Source: Legionella tucsonensis
GTDB taxonomy: Bacteria; Pseudomonadota; Gammaproteobacteria; Legionellales; Legionellaceae
Assembly (NCBI RefSeq): GCF_001468035.1
Contig: NZ_LNZA01000001.1
Span: forward strand, 2,625,838 to 2,689,837
DNA length: 64,000 nucleotides
Direction of reading: 5' to 3'
The notes under the pieces were generated by a model. That model was not told the origin of the DNA. It worked only from the letters and a program-made list of their open reading frames with translations, and searched no databases. Positions 35,262 through 43,640 of this stretch are shown piece after piece. A program made the position numbers and the translations under genes. The stretch's first letter is position 1; every line of letters begins with the position of its first letter.

Positions 35262-35406
35262 TAGACCTCTTTCCAAACTCGCTGTGGTGAGGGAAGTGCA
35301 AGGAAACACGAAGCGCAGAACCGGAGTGTACACGCCAGTACATGAGGATTCGAGTACCTTATCGACGAAGCAATTCCCCACCACAGTAGAGTTTGGGAAA
35401 GGTCTA
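35262..35406. repeat. MITE-like palindromic element, copy 2
   Basis: A 145-bp element TAGACC...GGTCTA has imperfect terminal inverted repeats (about 32 bp, CCAAACTC near both ends). Its interior matches copy 1 at 15990-16135. It sits between icmP and icmQ, and its terminal TAG (reverse strand, 35404-35406) serves as the icmQ stop codon. Confidence 0.85.
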
Positions 35407-35979
35407 TTGTTCTTTAATCAAACGACCACGTGAATATTTATATTCACCGCTTAGATGAACAAAGCGGGTAATATTCTCTACATCTAAAGCCCTATCCTTT
35501 AACGTAAGTAAAGGACTACCTAATCGGTCACTCAGCGTTTTATCAGCAGAAAGATGAATGATATCCGTTTGATTAATGTAAATAGCGGCATAACCCTCAT
35601 TTTGTTTTTTTTCTTTTGATTTGATTAAAGCTTGTACTTGTTCTTCATTTGCATAGATTGGACGAGAAATCATTTGTCGCGGCAAATTGGCGATTATTCG
35701 CTCCCAAGACTGAAGATTTGACCCATCTGAAGAATATAAAGAAACAAAAACCTCTTGCTGACCACTTCTTAAAGCAAGACGGTTTGCTAAATGGGTATCA
35801 GCTCGAATCTGCGCTTGACTGCGCGCACTAATTTTTTTGGCAAAATTATCACGAATTCCAATTAAACGATTACCAATTGACCGCAGAAAATTCGACTTAT
35901 CCCAAGGTCCATTTTGAATCGCATAATCCAATGCTTTAAGAATTGCTTCATTATGTTCTTCTGCGTAATCTTCTTTCAT
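35404..35979 (-). CDS. icmQ: Dot/Icm protein IcmQ
   Basis: 191 residues, the length known for L. pneumophila. IcmQ is a cytoplasmic/membrane-associated protein that can insert into membranes and is held in check by IcmR. The N-terminal helical region (EAILKALDYAIQNGPWDKSN) binds IcmR. The C-terminal part is related to ADP-ribosyltransferase folds and binds NAD+. The C-terminus RGRLIKEQ is followed by a TAG that belongs to the adjacent MITE. icmR lies 168 bp upstream. Confidence 0.96.
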   Translation of the reverse strand: MKEDYAEEHNEAILKALDYAIQNGPWDKSNFLRSIGNRLIGIRDNFAKKISARSQAQIRADTHLANRLALRSGQQEVFVSLYSSDGSNLQSWERIIANLPRQMISRPIYANEEQVQALIKSKEKKQNEGYAAIYINQTDIIHLSADKTLSDRLGSPLLTLKDRALDVENITRFVHLSGEYKYSRGRLIKEQ

Positions 35980-36147
35980 AACATCAAATGTAATACCTTA
36001 TAAGAATGAAACACCCTGAAAAAATCAAATGCGATATTTAGGAGTATAACAGTAAATTTCTATTATATGAAAAAGATAAATTCACAAAGAATAAAACTCT
36101 TTGTGAATATTAAAAATGGCTAAAGTGTAATCGGGATTTTAATATTA

Positions 36148-36495
36148 TTAAATCTCAAAGCTATTAGATTCACTAGCATCAAGTTCAATGTCTTCCATTT
36201 GATTTTGTTGCCTAGTGCCTTGAATACTTTGCTTGATGGAACTATGATCGGGTGCGGCTTTTTGTTCTTTCATCGCTTCAAGCTTCTGCTTTTCTGCTTC
36301 AAAAACTTGCTTAGCATCTTTGGGTGGAGCATCAACAACAACGTCTATCACTCCTACATAATTACTGCCATTTTTGACATCATCCAAACCTTTTCCACCC
36401 GTATTCTCTAACGCTTTTTCCATACGAGACATAGTGTCTGCTATTGCCTTAATGTGGCGCTCATCTTCCTCTTTTTTAAAAAATGTTGTTGTCAT
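36148..36495 (-). CDS. icmR: IcmR-type chaperone (FIR protein), partner of IcmQ
   Basis: 115 residues (120 in L. pneumophila). Position between icmQ and icmS is that of icmR. It is a small charged, largely helical protein (MTTTFFKKEEDERHIKAIAD, then a helix RMEKALENTGGKGLDD), followed by a linker and a second helix EAEKQKLEAMKEQKA. IcmR proteins are the most variable part of the Legionella icm region; functional homologues (FIR) share little sequence across species but all bind IcmQ. No signal peptide. A CpxR-like box lies 80 bp upstream. The identity is therefore mainly from context. Confidence 0.85.
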   Translation of the reverse strand: MTTTFFKKEEDERHIKAIADTMSRMEKALENTGGKGLDDVKNGSNYVGVIDVVVDAPPKDAKQVFEAEKQKLEAMKEQKAAPDHSSIKQSIQGTRQQNQMEDIELDASESNSFEI

Positions 36496-36576
36496 AACAC
36501 TACCCTTAAACCATAAAATCTTTAATTACCATAAGTCTATCAAAATCAATTATAAATGCATCTAAAATTACCATTA

Positions 36577-36592
36577 CTTACGATTTCTTTAC
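36577..36592 (-). promoter_or_regulatory. CpxR-like binding box upstream of icmR
   Basis: On the reverse strand GTAAA-N6-GTAAG, one mismatch from a tandem GTAAA pair. It lies about 80 bp before the icmR start codon. In L. pneumophila, CpxR directly controls icmR. Confidence 0.55.
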
Positions 36593-36614
36593 AATATATT
36601 TTAATAAAACACAT

Positions 36615-36959
36615 CTAGTCGTACATCAACTCATCCAAGGGGGTATAATCACGACTTGGACCACCTTGAATTAACTCATTTAATACGTCAGTCATACACA
36701 ACAAACGTAAAACATTAGGCGTTACTTCATCAAAAACGACTCTGAGCCCTAACAGGGCTCCTTCTGCCTCATCAAATGTAGCTCCTAAGCCATACCCAAG
36801 ACAGAGAGAACACAATTGATCTGCTCGTTTCGCAATTGCTGGTAACAAACCTGTATCAGCAAACACCTCCTCATAACTCACAAATCTATCATTAAGATAA
36901 AATTTTGCATTTAAACTTGCGGCTATAACGGACATGCATTTAGTAATATCACGTTCCAT
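36615..36959 (-). CDS. icmS: Dot/Icm adaptor IcmS
   Basis: 114 residues, the same length as in L. pneumophila. IcmS is a small acidic chaperone that pairs with IcmW (and with LvgA) to present a class of effectors to DotL. The sequence is highly family-like: SVIAASLNAKFYLNDRFVSY, then TGLLPAIAKRADQLCSLCLG and LGATFDEAEGALLGLRVVFD. It starts one base after the icmT stop, forming a tightly coupled icmT-icmS pair. Confidence 0.97.
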   Translation of the reverse strand: MERDITKCMSVIAASLNAKFYLNDRFVSYEEVFADTGLLPAIAKRADQLCSLCLGYGLGATFDEAEGALLGLRVVFDEVTPNVLRLLCMTDVLNELIQGGPSRDYTPLDELMYD

Positions 36960-36960
36960 A

Positions 36961-37218
36961 CTATCGCCACCACGGTTTTGAAGACCTAATCGACCCAGCC
37001 AAAGTGCTCCTTATCCATCTTAAAAAAACCGGGACTGTAAAACCGTAATGTTCAATGATGCCAAAAAAGACTGCAGAGACTAAAACCAATATCCCTGTCC
37101 AAATCCTAATATGCATTAGAAACAAAAAGATAGGAAACGCAGCTCGAGCATCAACTATAAAAAAACGAGCACTTCGAGCGGAGTCCCTCCAATGTGCAGT
37201 TTCAGCAAATCCTGCCAT
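36961..37218 (-). CDS. icmT: Dot/Icm protein IcmT
   Basis: 85 residues (86 in L. pneumophila). It is a small inner-membrane protein with a basic N-terminus (ETAHWRDSARSARFFIVDAR), one or two hydrophobic segments (AAFPIFLFLMHIRIWTGILV, VSAVFFGIIEHYGF) and a basic tail RWIRSTLAGSIRSSKPWWR. It is needed for effector export and for egress from host cells. First gene of the cluster; its promoter should lie in 37219-37445. Confidence 0.96.
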   Translation of the reverse strand: MAGFAETAHWRDSARSARFFIVDARAAFPIFLFLMHIRIWTGILVLVSAVFFGIIEHYGFTVPVFLRWIRSTLAGSIRSSKPWWR

Positions 37219-37445
37219 ATTAAAGCCTCAAAAAAAATAATACTCTTTCTAAAAAGTATATACCTAAACGGGAGCTTTAGCATCGTTGTTTTTAGTAAAA
37301 TTAATAATATTTTTTATAACGACTTGTTCTTTTAATGAATATTATGTTTATAAATTAATATTCGAAAATTAACCCCCTTCGCGAGGAAGAGGGCTTAATG
37401 ATTACGGATGATTGCTTATTTTTAATACGGATGACCGTTACTAAA

Positions 37446-37673
37446 TTACTTTTTATCCATCGGAGAATATTCTTTTGAAAAGGATGGCCCTAAAATATTG
37501 CTTAGGACTTTTTTCATTTCTAATTCCTCAGATGGTTTTGCAGAGGGTACTAATTGAGGCACAGCAAATTCTTGTTCAACCTCCTCAGTTTTCTGCGAGA
37601 CATCCCTAAGGCGGGAGTGACTCTGTCCAGCAGCCAGTTTTCCTAACATTTTAGAAGTACTGTAATCACTCAT
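37446..37673 (-). CDS. Hypothetical protein upstream of icmT
   Basis: 75 residues, no recognised domain. Composition is polar and disordered-looking: MSDYSTSKMLGKLAAGQSHS, a Glu/Pro-rich middle, then a helix ELEMKKVLSNILGPSF. A good ribosome binding site (AGAGGAG) precedes the ATG. It is separated from icmT by 227 bp in the same direction, with a hairpin (CCCCTTC/GAAGAGGG, about 37376-37393) just past its stop codon. A role with the T4BSS is possible only from position. Confidence 0.6.
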   Translation of the reverse strand: MSDYSTSKMLGKLAAGQSHSRLRDVSQKTEEVEQEFAVPQLVPSAKPSEELEMKKVLSNILGPSFSKEYSPMDKK

Positions 37674-37925
37674 CTGAACTCCTCTTATTACACCTATAAT
37701 ACTAAGTTAGCATAAACAACTTAAGAAATTATTAACACAATTATTTTTTTTATAAAAAATACTATTGAGTAGTGAGTCTGTTTTACGTTATGTTAAAACT
37801 TCCTATAAAAAATAGGTTCAATTGTCATTTATGGATGAATGCAATTGCTCAACAGACAGAAGAAAGTCAGAGCGATTGAGAAACGATGGAGTCTAGGTCA
37901 TGAGACTCCAGAAAAAGGAGGAAGT

Positions 37926-38156
37926 ATGGCTAAAGGTGAAGTAAAATGGTTTAATAACGCCAAAGGTTGGGGGTTTATTATTCCAGAAAATGGTGGTGAT
38001 GATATTTTTGTTCATTTCTCATCGATTCATGGTACAGGCTATAAAACATTAGTTCCCGGACAAATAGTCAATTATGATGAAGAGCAAGGTGACAAAGGTC
38101 TACATGCAGCTAATGTAATTGTACTTAATGAAAATGCTGAGGCTGAAACGGCTTAA
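37926..38156 (+). CDS. Cold-shock-domain protein (CspA family)
   Basis: 76 residues forming one cold-shock domain. RNP-1 is KGWGFI and RNP-2 DDIFVHFS; the N-terminus is [12 protein letters not shown]. Such proteins bind single-stranded RNA/DNA and act as RNA chaperones. The open frame extends 29 codons upstream, but an AAAGGAGGA directly before ATG 37926 and the family length set this start. An Ala/Glu-rich tail follows the domain. Confidence 0.95.
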   Translation: MAKGEVKWFNNAKGWGFIIPENGGDDIFVHFSSIHGTGYKTLVPGQIVNYDEEQGDKGLHAANVIVLNENAEAETA

Positions 38157-38287
38157 TTAAAATTAACGCAGTATCATCGTGGTGCTGCGTCTATAAGCCA
38201 TGTCAGACCAAATTTTAAACAAATACTGAATTAAAAACCGTCTTCATGTATGATGGCCTTATTCTATTTAAGGTCAGTAAATTGCTC

Positions 38288-39307
38288 ATGAAGCGTGGTT
38301 TATTACTTATAAATCTTGGCACCCCTAACAGTACAGATACTGCATCTGTCAGGAGTTATTTGCGCGAATTTCTTACCGATAAGCGAGTCATCGATCTTCC
38401 TGCCTTGCTTCGCTATGTATTGGTTTATATGTTTATTTTACCTTTCCGTTCAAAACGTTCCGCCCGAGCTTATCAATCCATATGGACTGAACAGGGTTCT
38501 CCTTTACTATTACATAGTCAGAATTTAGTAAACGAGGTACAAAAAGAAGTTGGATCAGAAAACGTAATTGCTCTTGGCATGCGTTATGGGAACCCTTCTA
38601 TAGCCACTGCTTTAAATCAGTTAAAGCAATGCGAATCTATTACTATTCTGCCTCTATATCCACAATACTCATCAGCAGCTAATGGATCATCTATTGCTGA
38701 AGCCATGCGTATTATCAGCTCCTGGGATCTTGTCCCATCAATCAAAATCATAAGTGATTTTTTTCAACATCCAGCTTATCTTAAAGCGCAGGTTCAAACT
38801 ATTAAAACTTATCTTCAAGAGCAAATACATGTTCTTTTTAGTTATCACGGAATTCCTGAGCGCCAAATTACAAAAAGCAGTTGCAAATTAATTTGCACTG
38901 AATCATGCCCCACTTTAACAGATAACATCCAGAGATGTTATAGGGCTCAATGCCATCAGAGCAGTCGTTTATTAGCAGCCGAACTGGGCTTATCTACGAG
39001 TAGTTACAGTACCGCTTTTCAATCAAGATTGGGTAAAACGCCATGGATAAAACCTTATACCGATCACATTCTTGCTGAATTGATTGCTAAAGGGATTAAA
39101 AAATTAGTTATCGTTTGTCCTTCTTTTGTTGCTGACTGTTTGGAAACACTGGAAGAAATAGCCATACGTCTTAAAAAACAATGGATAACACTTGGTGGTG
39201 AAGAATTAATTATTGTTCCTAGTATGAATAGTGATCCTTTATGGATCAAAGCCATAATCACCATAGCTCAAATGCAATCCAACTCCCAATTTAGGAGTAT
39301 TTCGTGA
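38288..39307 (+). CDS. hemH: Ferrochelatase
   Basis: 339 residues. Inserts Fe2+ into protoporphyrin IX, the last step of protoheme synthesis. Recognised by LLLINLGTPNSTDTASVRSYL at the N-terminus, LPLYPQYSSAANGS, SYHGIPERQ with the catalytic His (about residue 200), and the conserved Glu region CLETLEEI. The start at ATG 38288 (MKRGLLLINLG) fits the family better than the ATG 14 codons upstream. The stop overlaps the following membrane fusion protein gene by 4 bases. Confidence 0.95.
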   Translation: MKRGLLLINLGTPNSTDTASVRSYLREFLTDKRVIDLPALLRYVLVYMFILPFRSKRSARAYQSIWTEQGSPLLLHSQNLVNEVQKEVGSENVIALGMRYGNPSIATALNQLKQCESITILPLYPQYSSAANGSSIAEAMRIISSWDLVPSIKIISDFFQHPAYLKAQVQTIKTYLQEQIHVLFSYHGIPERQITKSSCKLICTESCPTLTDNIQRCYRAQCHQSSRLLAAELGLSTSSYSTAFQSRLGKTPWIKPYTDHILAELIAKGIKKLVIVCPSFVADCLETLEEIAIRLKKQWITLGGEELIIVPSMNSDPLWIKAIITIAQMQSNSQFRSIS

Positions 39308-40356
39308 ATCTGCAATTAATCATCTCCAAACTAAGGAATACTCTATGCTCCAAATATAAGATTATTGGATTATCGAGTATACTTCTTACCGCCTTAGGCA
39401 GTTACTATCTATTTTATTATCACGCAAAATCCTCCCCTCTTCCAACCCCTAAAATAGTGGAAACAGTGACTGTAACACCGGCTACAATTGAAAAAACAAT
39501 AAAACTCATAGGGACCATCCGTCCCAAACATGCAACGGTTCTTGTTGCTAAAGGGTCTGGAATGCTTGATACACTCATAAGCTCAGGGCAAACAGTAAAA
39601 AAAGGAGATTTAATCGCTAAAATAATTAATCCAGACCTTGAAAGAAGCTACCAACTTTCTAAAGAAACAGAGCAACTGGAAAACACTCAATACCAACGCC
39701 TTAAAAATTTGCAAAAACCAGGATTTGTGAGTGCAAGGGAAGTGGAAGAGAAAAAAAGAATCTGGATCGACTCACAAAAAGAAAAAGCCAGAACCAAAAT
39801 CGAACTCAAAAATATGCGTTTTTATGCGCCATTTGACGGCGTAATTGGTGCATTTAAAATTAAGGAAGGAGCACAAGTCACCGAGGGTGCTCCTGTAGTG
39901 ACCATTTATGATCCTAACTCATTAACTGTAGAAATTGATGTTCCTTGCACAAATAATCACTCAATTAAAGAAAACCAACCCATTTATATATTAAACCAGC
40001 TTTATCGTTTAAGTCATGTACAAAGAATGATAGACGATGAAACACATATGTGCCCCGCAGATGTGGATATCCAGTGCACTCACTGCTTAGTTGGTGCGAG
40101 CATATCCGGTCTGCTCGTAGTGAATAAAAAAACAGGAGCATTAGTTATTCCAACACAGGCCTTATTTCTCAAACAGGGAAAAACACATGTTTATAAGGTA
40201 GTTAATAATAAAATAGAACTTGTTGCTGTCAAAACAGGGATACAAGAAAAAGATAAGGTAGAAATTATTTCAGGATTAAAATCCGGGGAGCAAATAATCA
40301 GTAAGAGCCCGGAACGATTATATCCAGGACTGGAAGTATCAATTTATAAAGGTTAG
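39304..40356 (+). CDS. RND efflux membrane fusion protein
   Basis: 350 residues. An N-terminal membrane anchor (KIIGLSSILLTALGSYYLFY) is followed by a lipoyl-like part (GMLDTLISSGQTVKKGDLIA), a short hairpin, a second lipoyl half (FYAPFDGVIGAFKIKEGAQV) and beta-barrel and proximal domains (ALVIPTQALFLKQGKTHVYK). It links the inner-membrane RND pump to an outer-membrane channel in the HlyD/AcrA family. Around residue 245 is an unusual Cys-containing stretch, ETHMCPADVDIQCTHCLVG, where the family usually has a non-Cys sequence. The gene overlaps hemH by 4 bp and precedes the pump gene by 10 bp. Confidence 0.9.
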   Translation: MNLQLIISKLRNTLCSKYKIIGLSSILLTALGSYYLFYYHAKSSPLPTPKIVETVTVTPATIEKTIKLIGTIRPKHATVLVAKGSGMLDTLISSGQTVKKGDLIAKIINPDLERSYQLSKETEQLENTQYQRLKNLQKPGFVSAREVEEKKRIWIDSQKEKARTKIELKNMRFYAPFDGVIGAFKIKEGAQVTEGAPVVTIYDPNSLTVEIDVPCTNNHSIKENQPIYILNQLYRLSHVQRMIDDETHMCPADVDIQCTHCLVGASISGLLVVNKKTGALVIPTQALFLKQGKTHVYKVVNNKIELVAVKTGIQEKDKVEIISGLKSGEQIISKSPERLYPGLEVSIYKG

Positions 40357-40366
40357 CTACCCAGTT

Positions 40367-43300
40367 ATGAAATTTACAAGCTATTTTTTAAAACATCCAG
40401 TAATTGCAATTATTCTTAATAGTATGATCCTGCTCTTGGGAATATTATGCTTTCATTCATTATCCCTGAGAGAATATCCTGATATCAGTTTTCCGGTCAT
40501 TACGGTGAATACTCATTATCCTAATGCCAGCCCTGAATTAGTTGAGTCTGTGGTCACTAATGTGCTCGAGGATCAACTTGCTGGTGTAGAAGGATTGGAG
40601 TTAATGACTTCTCGTTCTAAACCAGAAAAATCACACATTACCTTACGTTTTCGCCCAGGAACTTCCATGGACAAAGCGCTAAATGCCACACATGAGGCAA
40701 CACGCCTGGCACAAGCAGAACTCCCTACAATAGTAAAAGCACCCATAATCGAACGTCAAAGACAAACAGATGGCTTACCTTTTATAGGAATTGCTCTGGA
40801 ATCTTCTTCTTTAAATTTCGGTGAACTGACCCATTATGCCAATTTGAATCTAAAAAATATTTTCCGAAGCCTTAAAGGAGTTGCCTCTGTTGATGTATGG
40901 GGACAGCCCTTTACTTACTCCATTCAATTAGACCAAAAGAAATTATATACATTTGGAATTAATGTCGATGAAGTAGCCAATGCCATTGCCAATAACCGCT
41001 TATCTCTGCCTGCTGGTAACTATCAAAACAAAATCCCTACTACACTTGATTTTGAATTAAAAACTCCTGAAGACTATGAAAATCTGATTATCAAAACTCA
41101 AAACCATTATCCTGTCTTTCTTAAATCTTTAGCTCGAATTCAATTAACTACAGACAATAATCAATTCCGAGTGAAGGTCAATGGTCATTCCGGTTTGGTG
41201 CTTGCTATTAATCGTGCGAATGATGCAAATCCTATTGAAGTATCCCAAAGTGTGCGCAAGGAACTGAATGCTTTAAAAAAAGGTTTGCCCGATGACATTA
41301 AAACTAAAATTATTATTGACCAATCCGAGTTCATTAAAGCATCTCTTAAAAACATCCAATCTTCTATTCTTGAATCTATTTTCTTAGTTTTAATCATTAT
41401 TTTTATTTTTTTGCGGAATATACGTGCCACAATAATTCCATTAATTGCAATTCCGATTTCACTTTTAGGTTCTTTACTATTTTTGAAAATTGCAGGCTTT
41501 ACTATAAATCAAATGACTCTTCTCGCGATGGTATTGGCCGTTGGTTTGGTTGTAGATGATGCAATTATTGTTCTTGAGAATATATGGCGTCATATTGAAG
41601 ATGATTTATCCCCCATGGATGCAGCACTTAAAGGATCAAAACAAATAGGTTTTGCCATCGTTGCCATGACCTTAACTTTAACGAGCGTTTATGCACCGAT
41701 TGCTCTAATTGATGGCATGATCGGCCAATTATTTATCGAATTTGCAGTCGCCCTGGCAGGTAGTGTATTCATTTCAGGAATAGTTGCTTTGACACTTTCT
41801 CCATTGATGTGCGCTACATTCCTCCATAAAAACACAAAACATTTATGGCCTGCCATAGATGGATTTCTGAATAAACTAGCCCAGTATTACTATAAGTTGC
41901 TGAGTATCATTATTTACCGAAAGAAAACCACGCTTCTCATACTCCTCACATCACTGAGCTTAAGTTTGCTTTTTTACAAAATGATGCCTGGCGAAACAGC
42001 TCCTAAAGAAGATCGAAGTTTAGTAGGAATCTATACTCCACCTTTATCTGGAGATAACTTAGATACGCTAGAAGCTAATACAAAACGCGTGCAACAGTCC
42101 ATTGGCAAAGTCCCCGAAGCAAAAAATACGTTAACCTTTTTAGGAAATTGGGGTAGTAGTATCGTCATGCCTTTAAAAGCTCATAAACAAAGAAATCGTT
42201 CTGCAGAGCAAATTGTAAATTCTTTAAAACCCAAAACAGAGCAATTACCTTCAGTCGATGCCTCAGTCTGGAGCTGGGACTCTGGATTACCTGGAGTAGA
42301 AGATACCCGCAATAATTCGGAACTGGAACTGGTCATTTCCACTACCGAAAATTTCCGACAATTATTCGATGCAACAGAACATTTTAAAAAAATACTGGAT
42401 CAAAGCAAGGAGTTTGCTTCTACTCGTTATGACTTACGTCTTGACTCCATGGGATACTCTATAAATATAGATAAAAATGCCTTAGCTCAGTTAGGATTAA
42501 CCCCCGCACAATTGGCTAAAACAATCGAAGTTTTTTTCAGTGGCGATAAATCCATGTCTTTTCAAAAAGATGGCGTATCTTATAACCTAACCTTAGAAGG
42601 CTCTTCTAAACCATGGACTTTAAACGAGCTTTATCTTACAACTCCCTCTGGAAAACGCATTTCTTTAGGTGCTGTGGCTCAAATGAAAAGACGTGCACAA
42701 CCAACTGCAATGGAGCATGTTAACCAAATGCGCTCTACAACTTTATATGCTCAATTACCTGAAAAGCAATCCTTTAAAAAAGGAATGAATAACCTCTTGA
42801 AACTGGCAAAAGAGAACCTTCCAAACCAATATAAATTGAGTTGGGCAGGCGCTGCTAAAGCATATAATGAATCATCTCACACAATGGTATTGTTATTCGC
42901 CTTATCAATACTCTTTATTTATGCCATTCTTGCAGCACAATTTGAGAACTTTGTTTACCCATTCATTATTCTGTTCACCGTACCCTTAGCTTGTTTTGGC
43001 GCTTTACTTTTTGCTTACTTATTTGGTCAATCCTTAAATATTTTTACCCAAATTGGTCTGGTCACTTTAGTAGGATTAATCAGTAAGCATGGCATTTTGA
43101 TTGTAGAGTTTGCCAATCAATTACAAAAGGAAGGCTTTACCTTAGTAGAAGCGATAAAAAAATCGTGTTCATTAAGGTTACGTCCTATTCTTATGACCAC
43201 CGGTGCCATGGTTTTTGGTGCCATCCCCTTGGTGCTGTCACATGATGCTGGAGCCGAAGCCAGACACGCTATAGGTGTCGTGCTTATCGGAGGCTTATGT

Positions 43301-43384
43301 ATAGGTACATTTTTTACTTTATTTATCCTTCCTGCCATTTATTTTATGATCTCGCAAATAATAAAAAGACCTAGGAAAGTCTAA
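40367..43384 (+). CDS. RND multidrug efflux pump, inner-membrane transporter
   Basis: 1005 residues of the HAE-type AcrB/MexB superfamily. N-terminal helix LKHPVIAIILNSMILLLGI, periplasmic porter domain with SPELVESVVTNVLEDQLAG, TM region LLAMVLAVGLVVDDAIIVLENI (the proton-relay Asp pair), second porter domain and C-terminal half ending LFILPAIYFMISQI. It exports drugs or other small molecules, driven by the proton gradient. The gene forms an operon with the fusion protein; no outer-membrane channel gene is in the operon. Confidence 0.95.
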   Translation: MKFTSYFLKHPVIAIILNSMILLLGILCFHSLSLREYPDISFPVITVNTHYPNASPELVESVVTNVLEDQLAGVEGLELMTSRSKPEKSHITLRFRPGTSMDKALNATHEATRLAQAELPTIVKAPIIERQRQTDGLPFIGIALESSSLNFGELTHYANLNLKNIFRSLKGVASVDVWGQPFTYSIQLDQKKLYTFGINVDEVANAIANNRLSLPAGNYQNKIPTTLDFELKTPEDYENLIIKTQNHYPVFLKSLARIQLTTDNNQFRVKVNGHSGLVLAINRANDANPIEVSQSVRKELNALKKGLPDDIKTKIIIDQSEFIKASLKNIQSSILESIFLVLIIIFIFLRNIRATIIPLIAIPISLLGSLLFLKIAGFTINQMTLLAMVLAVGLVVDDAIIVLENIWRHIEDDLSPMDAALKGSKQIGFAIVAMTLTLTSVYAPIALIDGMIGQLFIEFAVALAGSVFISGIVALTLSPLMCATFLHKNTKHLWPAIDGFLNKLAQYYYKLLSIIIYRKKTTLLILLTSLSLSLLFYKMMPGETAPKEDRSLVGIYTPPLSGDNLDTLEANTKRVQQSIGKVPEAKNTLTFLGNWGSSIVMPLKAHKQRNRSAEQIVNSLKPKTEQLPSVDASVWSWDSGLPGVEDTRNNSELELVISTTENFRQLFDATEHFKKILDQSKEFASTRYDLRLDSMGYSINIDKNALAQLGLTPAQLAKTIEVFFSGDKSMSFQKDGVSYNLTLEGSSKPWTLNELYLTTPSGKRISLGAVAQMKRRAQPTAMEHVNQMRSTTLYAQLPEKQSFKKGMNNLLKLAKENLPNQYKLSWAGAAKAYNESSHTMVLLFALSILFIYAILAAQFENFVYPFIILFTVPLACFGALLFAYLFGQSLNIFTQIGLVTLVGLISKHGILIVEFANQLQKEGFTLVEAIKKSCSLRLRPILMTTGAMVFGAIPLVLSHDAGAEARHAIGVVLIGGLCIGTFFTLFILPAIYFMISQIIKRPRKV

Positions 43385-43389
43385 TTTTT

Positions 43390-43474
43390 GTAGCCTGGGT
43401 GCAGCGCAACGACACTTGTCGAGTATTCGTACATATCCAGAAAAACCCCGAGTTCCGCTGAGTTGTACCCAAGC
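43390..43474. repeat. REP-like palindromic intergenic repeat
   Basis: GTAGCCTGGGTGCAGCGCAA at the left, and a right end whose reverse complement is GCTTGGGTACAACTCAGCGG, form imperfect arms of about 20 bp separated by AT/GC-mixed sequence. GTAGCCTGG recurs before eda (about 47225). It follows the stop codon of the RND pump. Confidence 0.6.
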
Positions 43475-43502
43475 ATAATACATATTTCTTAATAAATGTG
43501 AA

Positions 43503-43560
43503 TTCGAGATAAAAAATTTTATATCGAACGATTCCTGTTCAGAACTGGATCCCGTATAAA
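43503..43560. repeat. Hairpin plus partial family B repeat
   Basis: TTCGAGATAAAA/TTTTATATCGAA forms an imperfect hairpin (43503-43528), followed by GAACTGGATCCCGTATAAA (43542-43560), the left part of the repeat found at 19676 and 62163. Confidence 0.55.
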
Positions 43561-43640
43561 TACTTCTTTAATTTTCCTATACTCTGCTCAGTTAATTTAA
43601 GGTACCATGAAAAAGTTTGTCTTTTTATAGGGAGATTACG

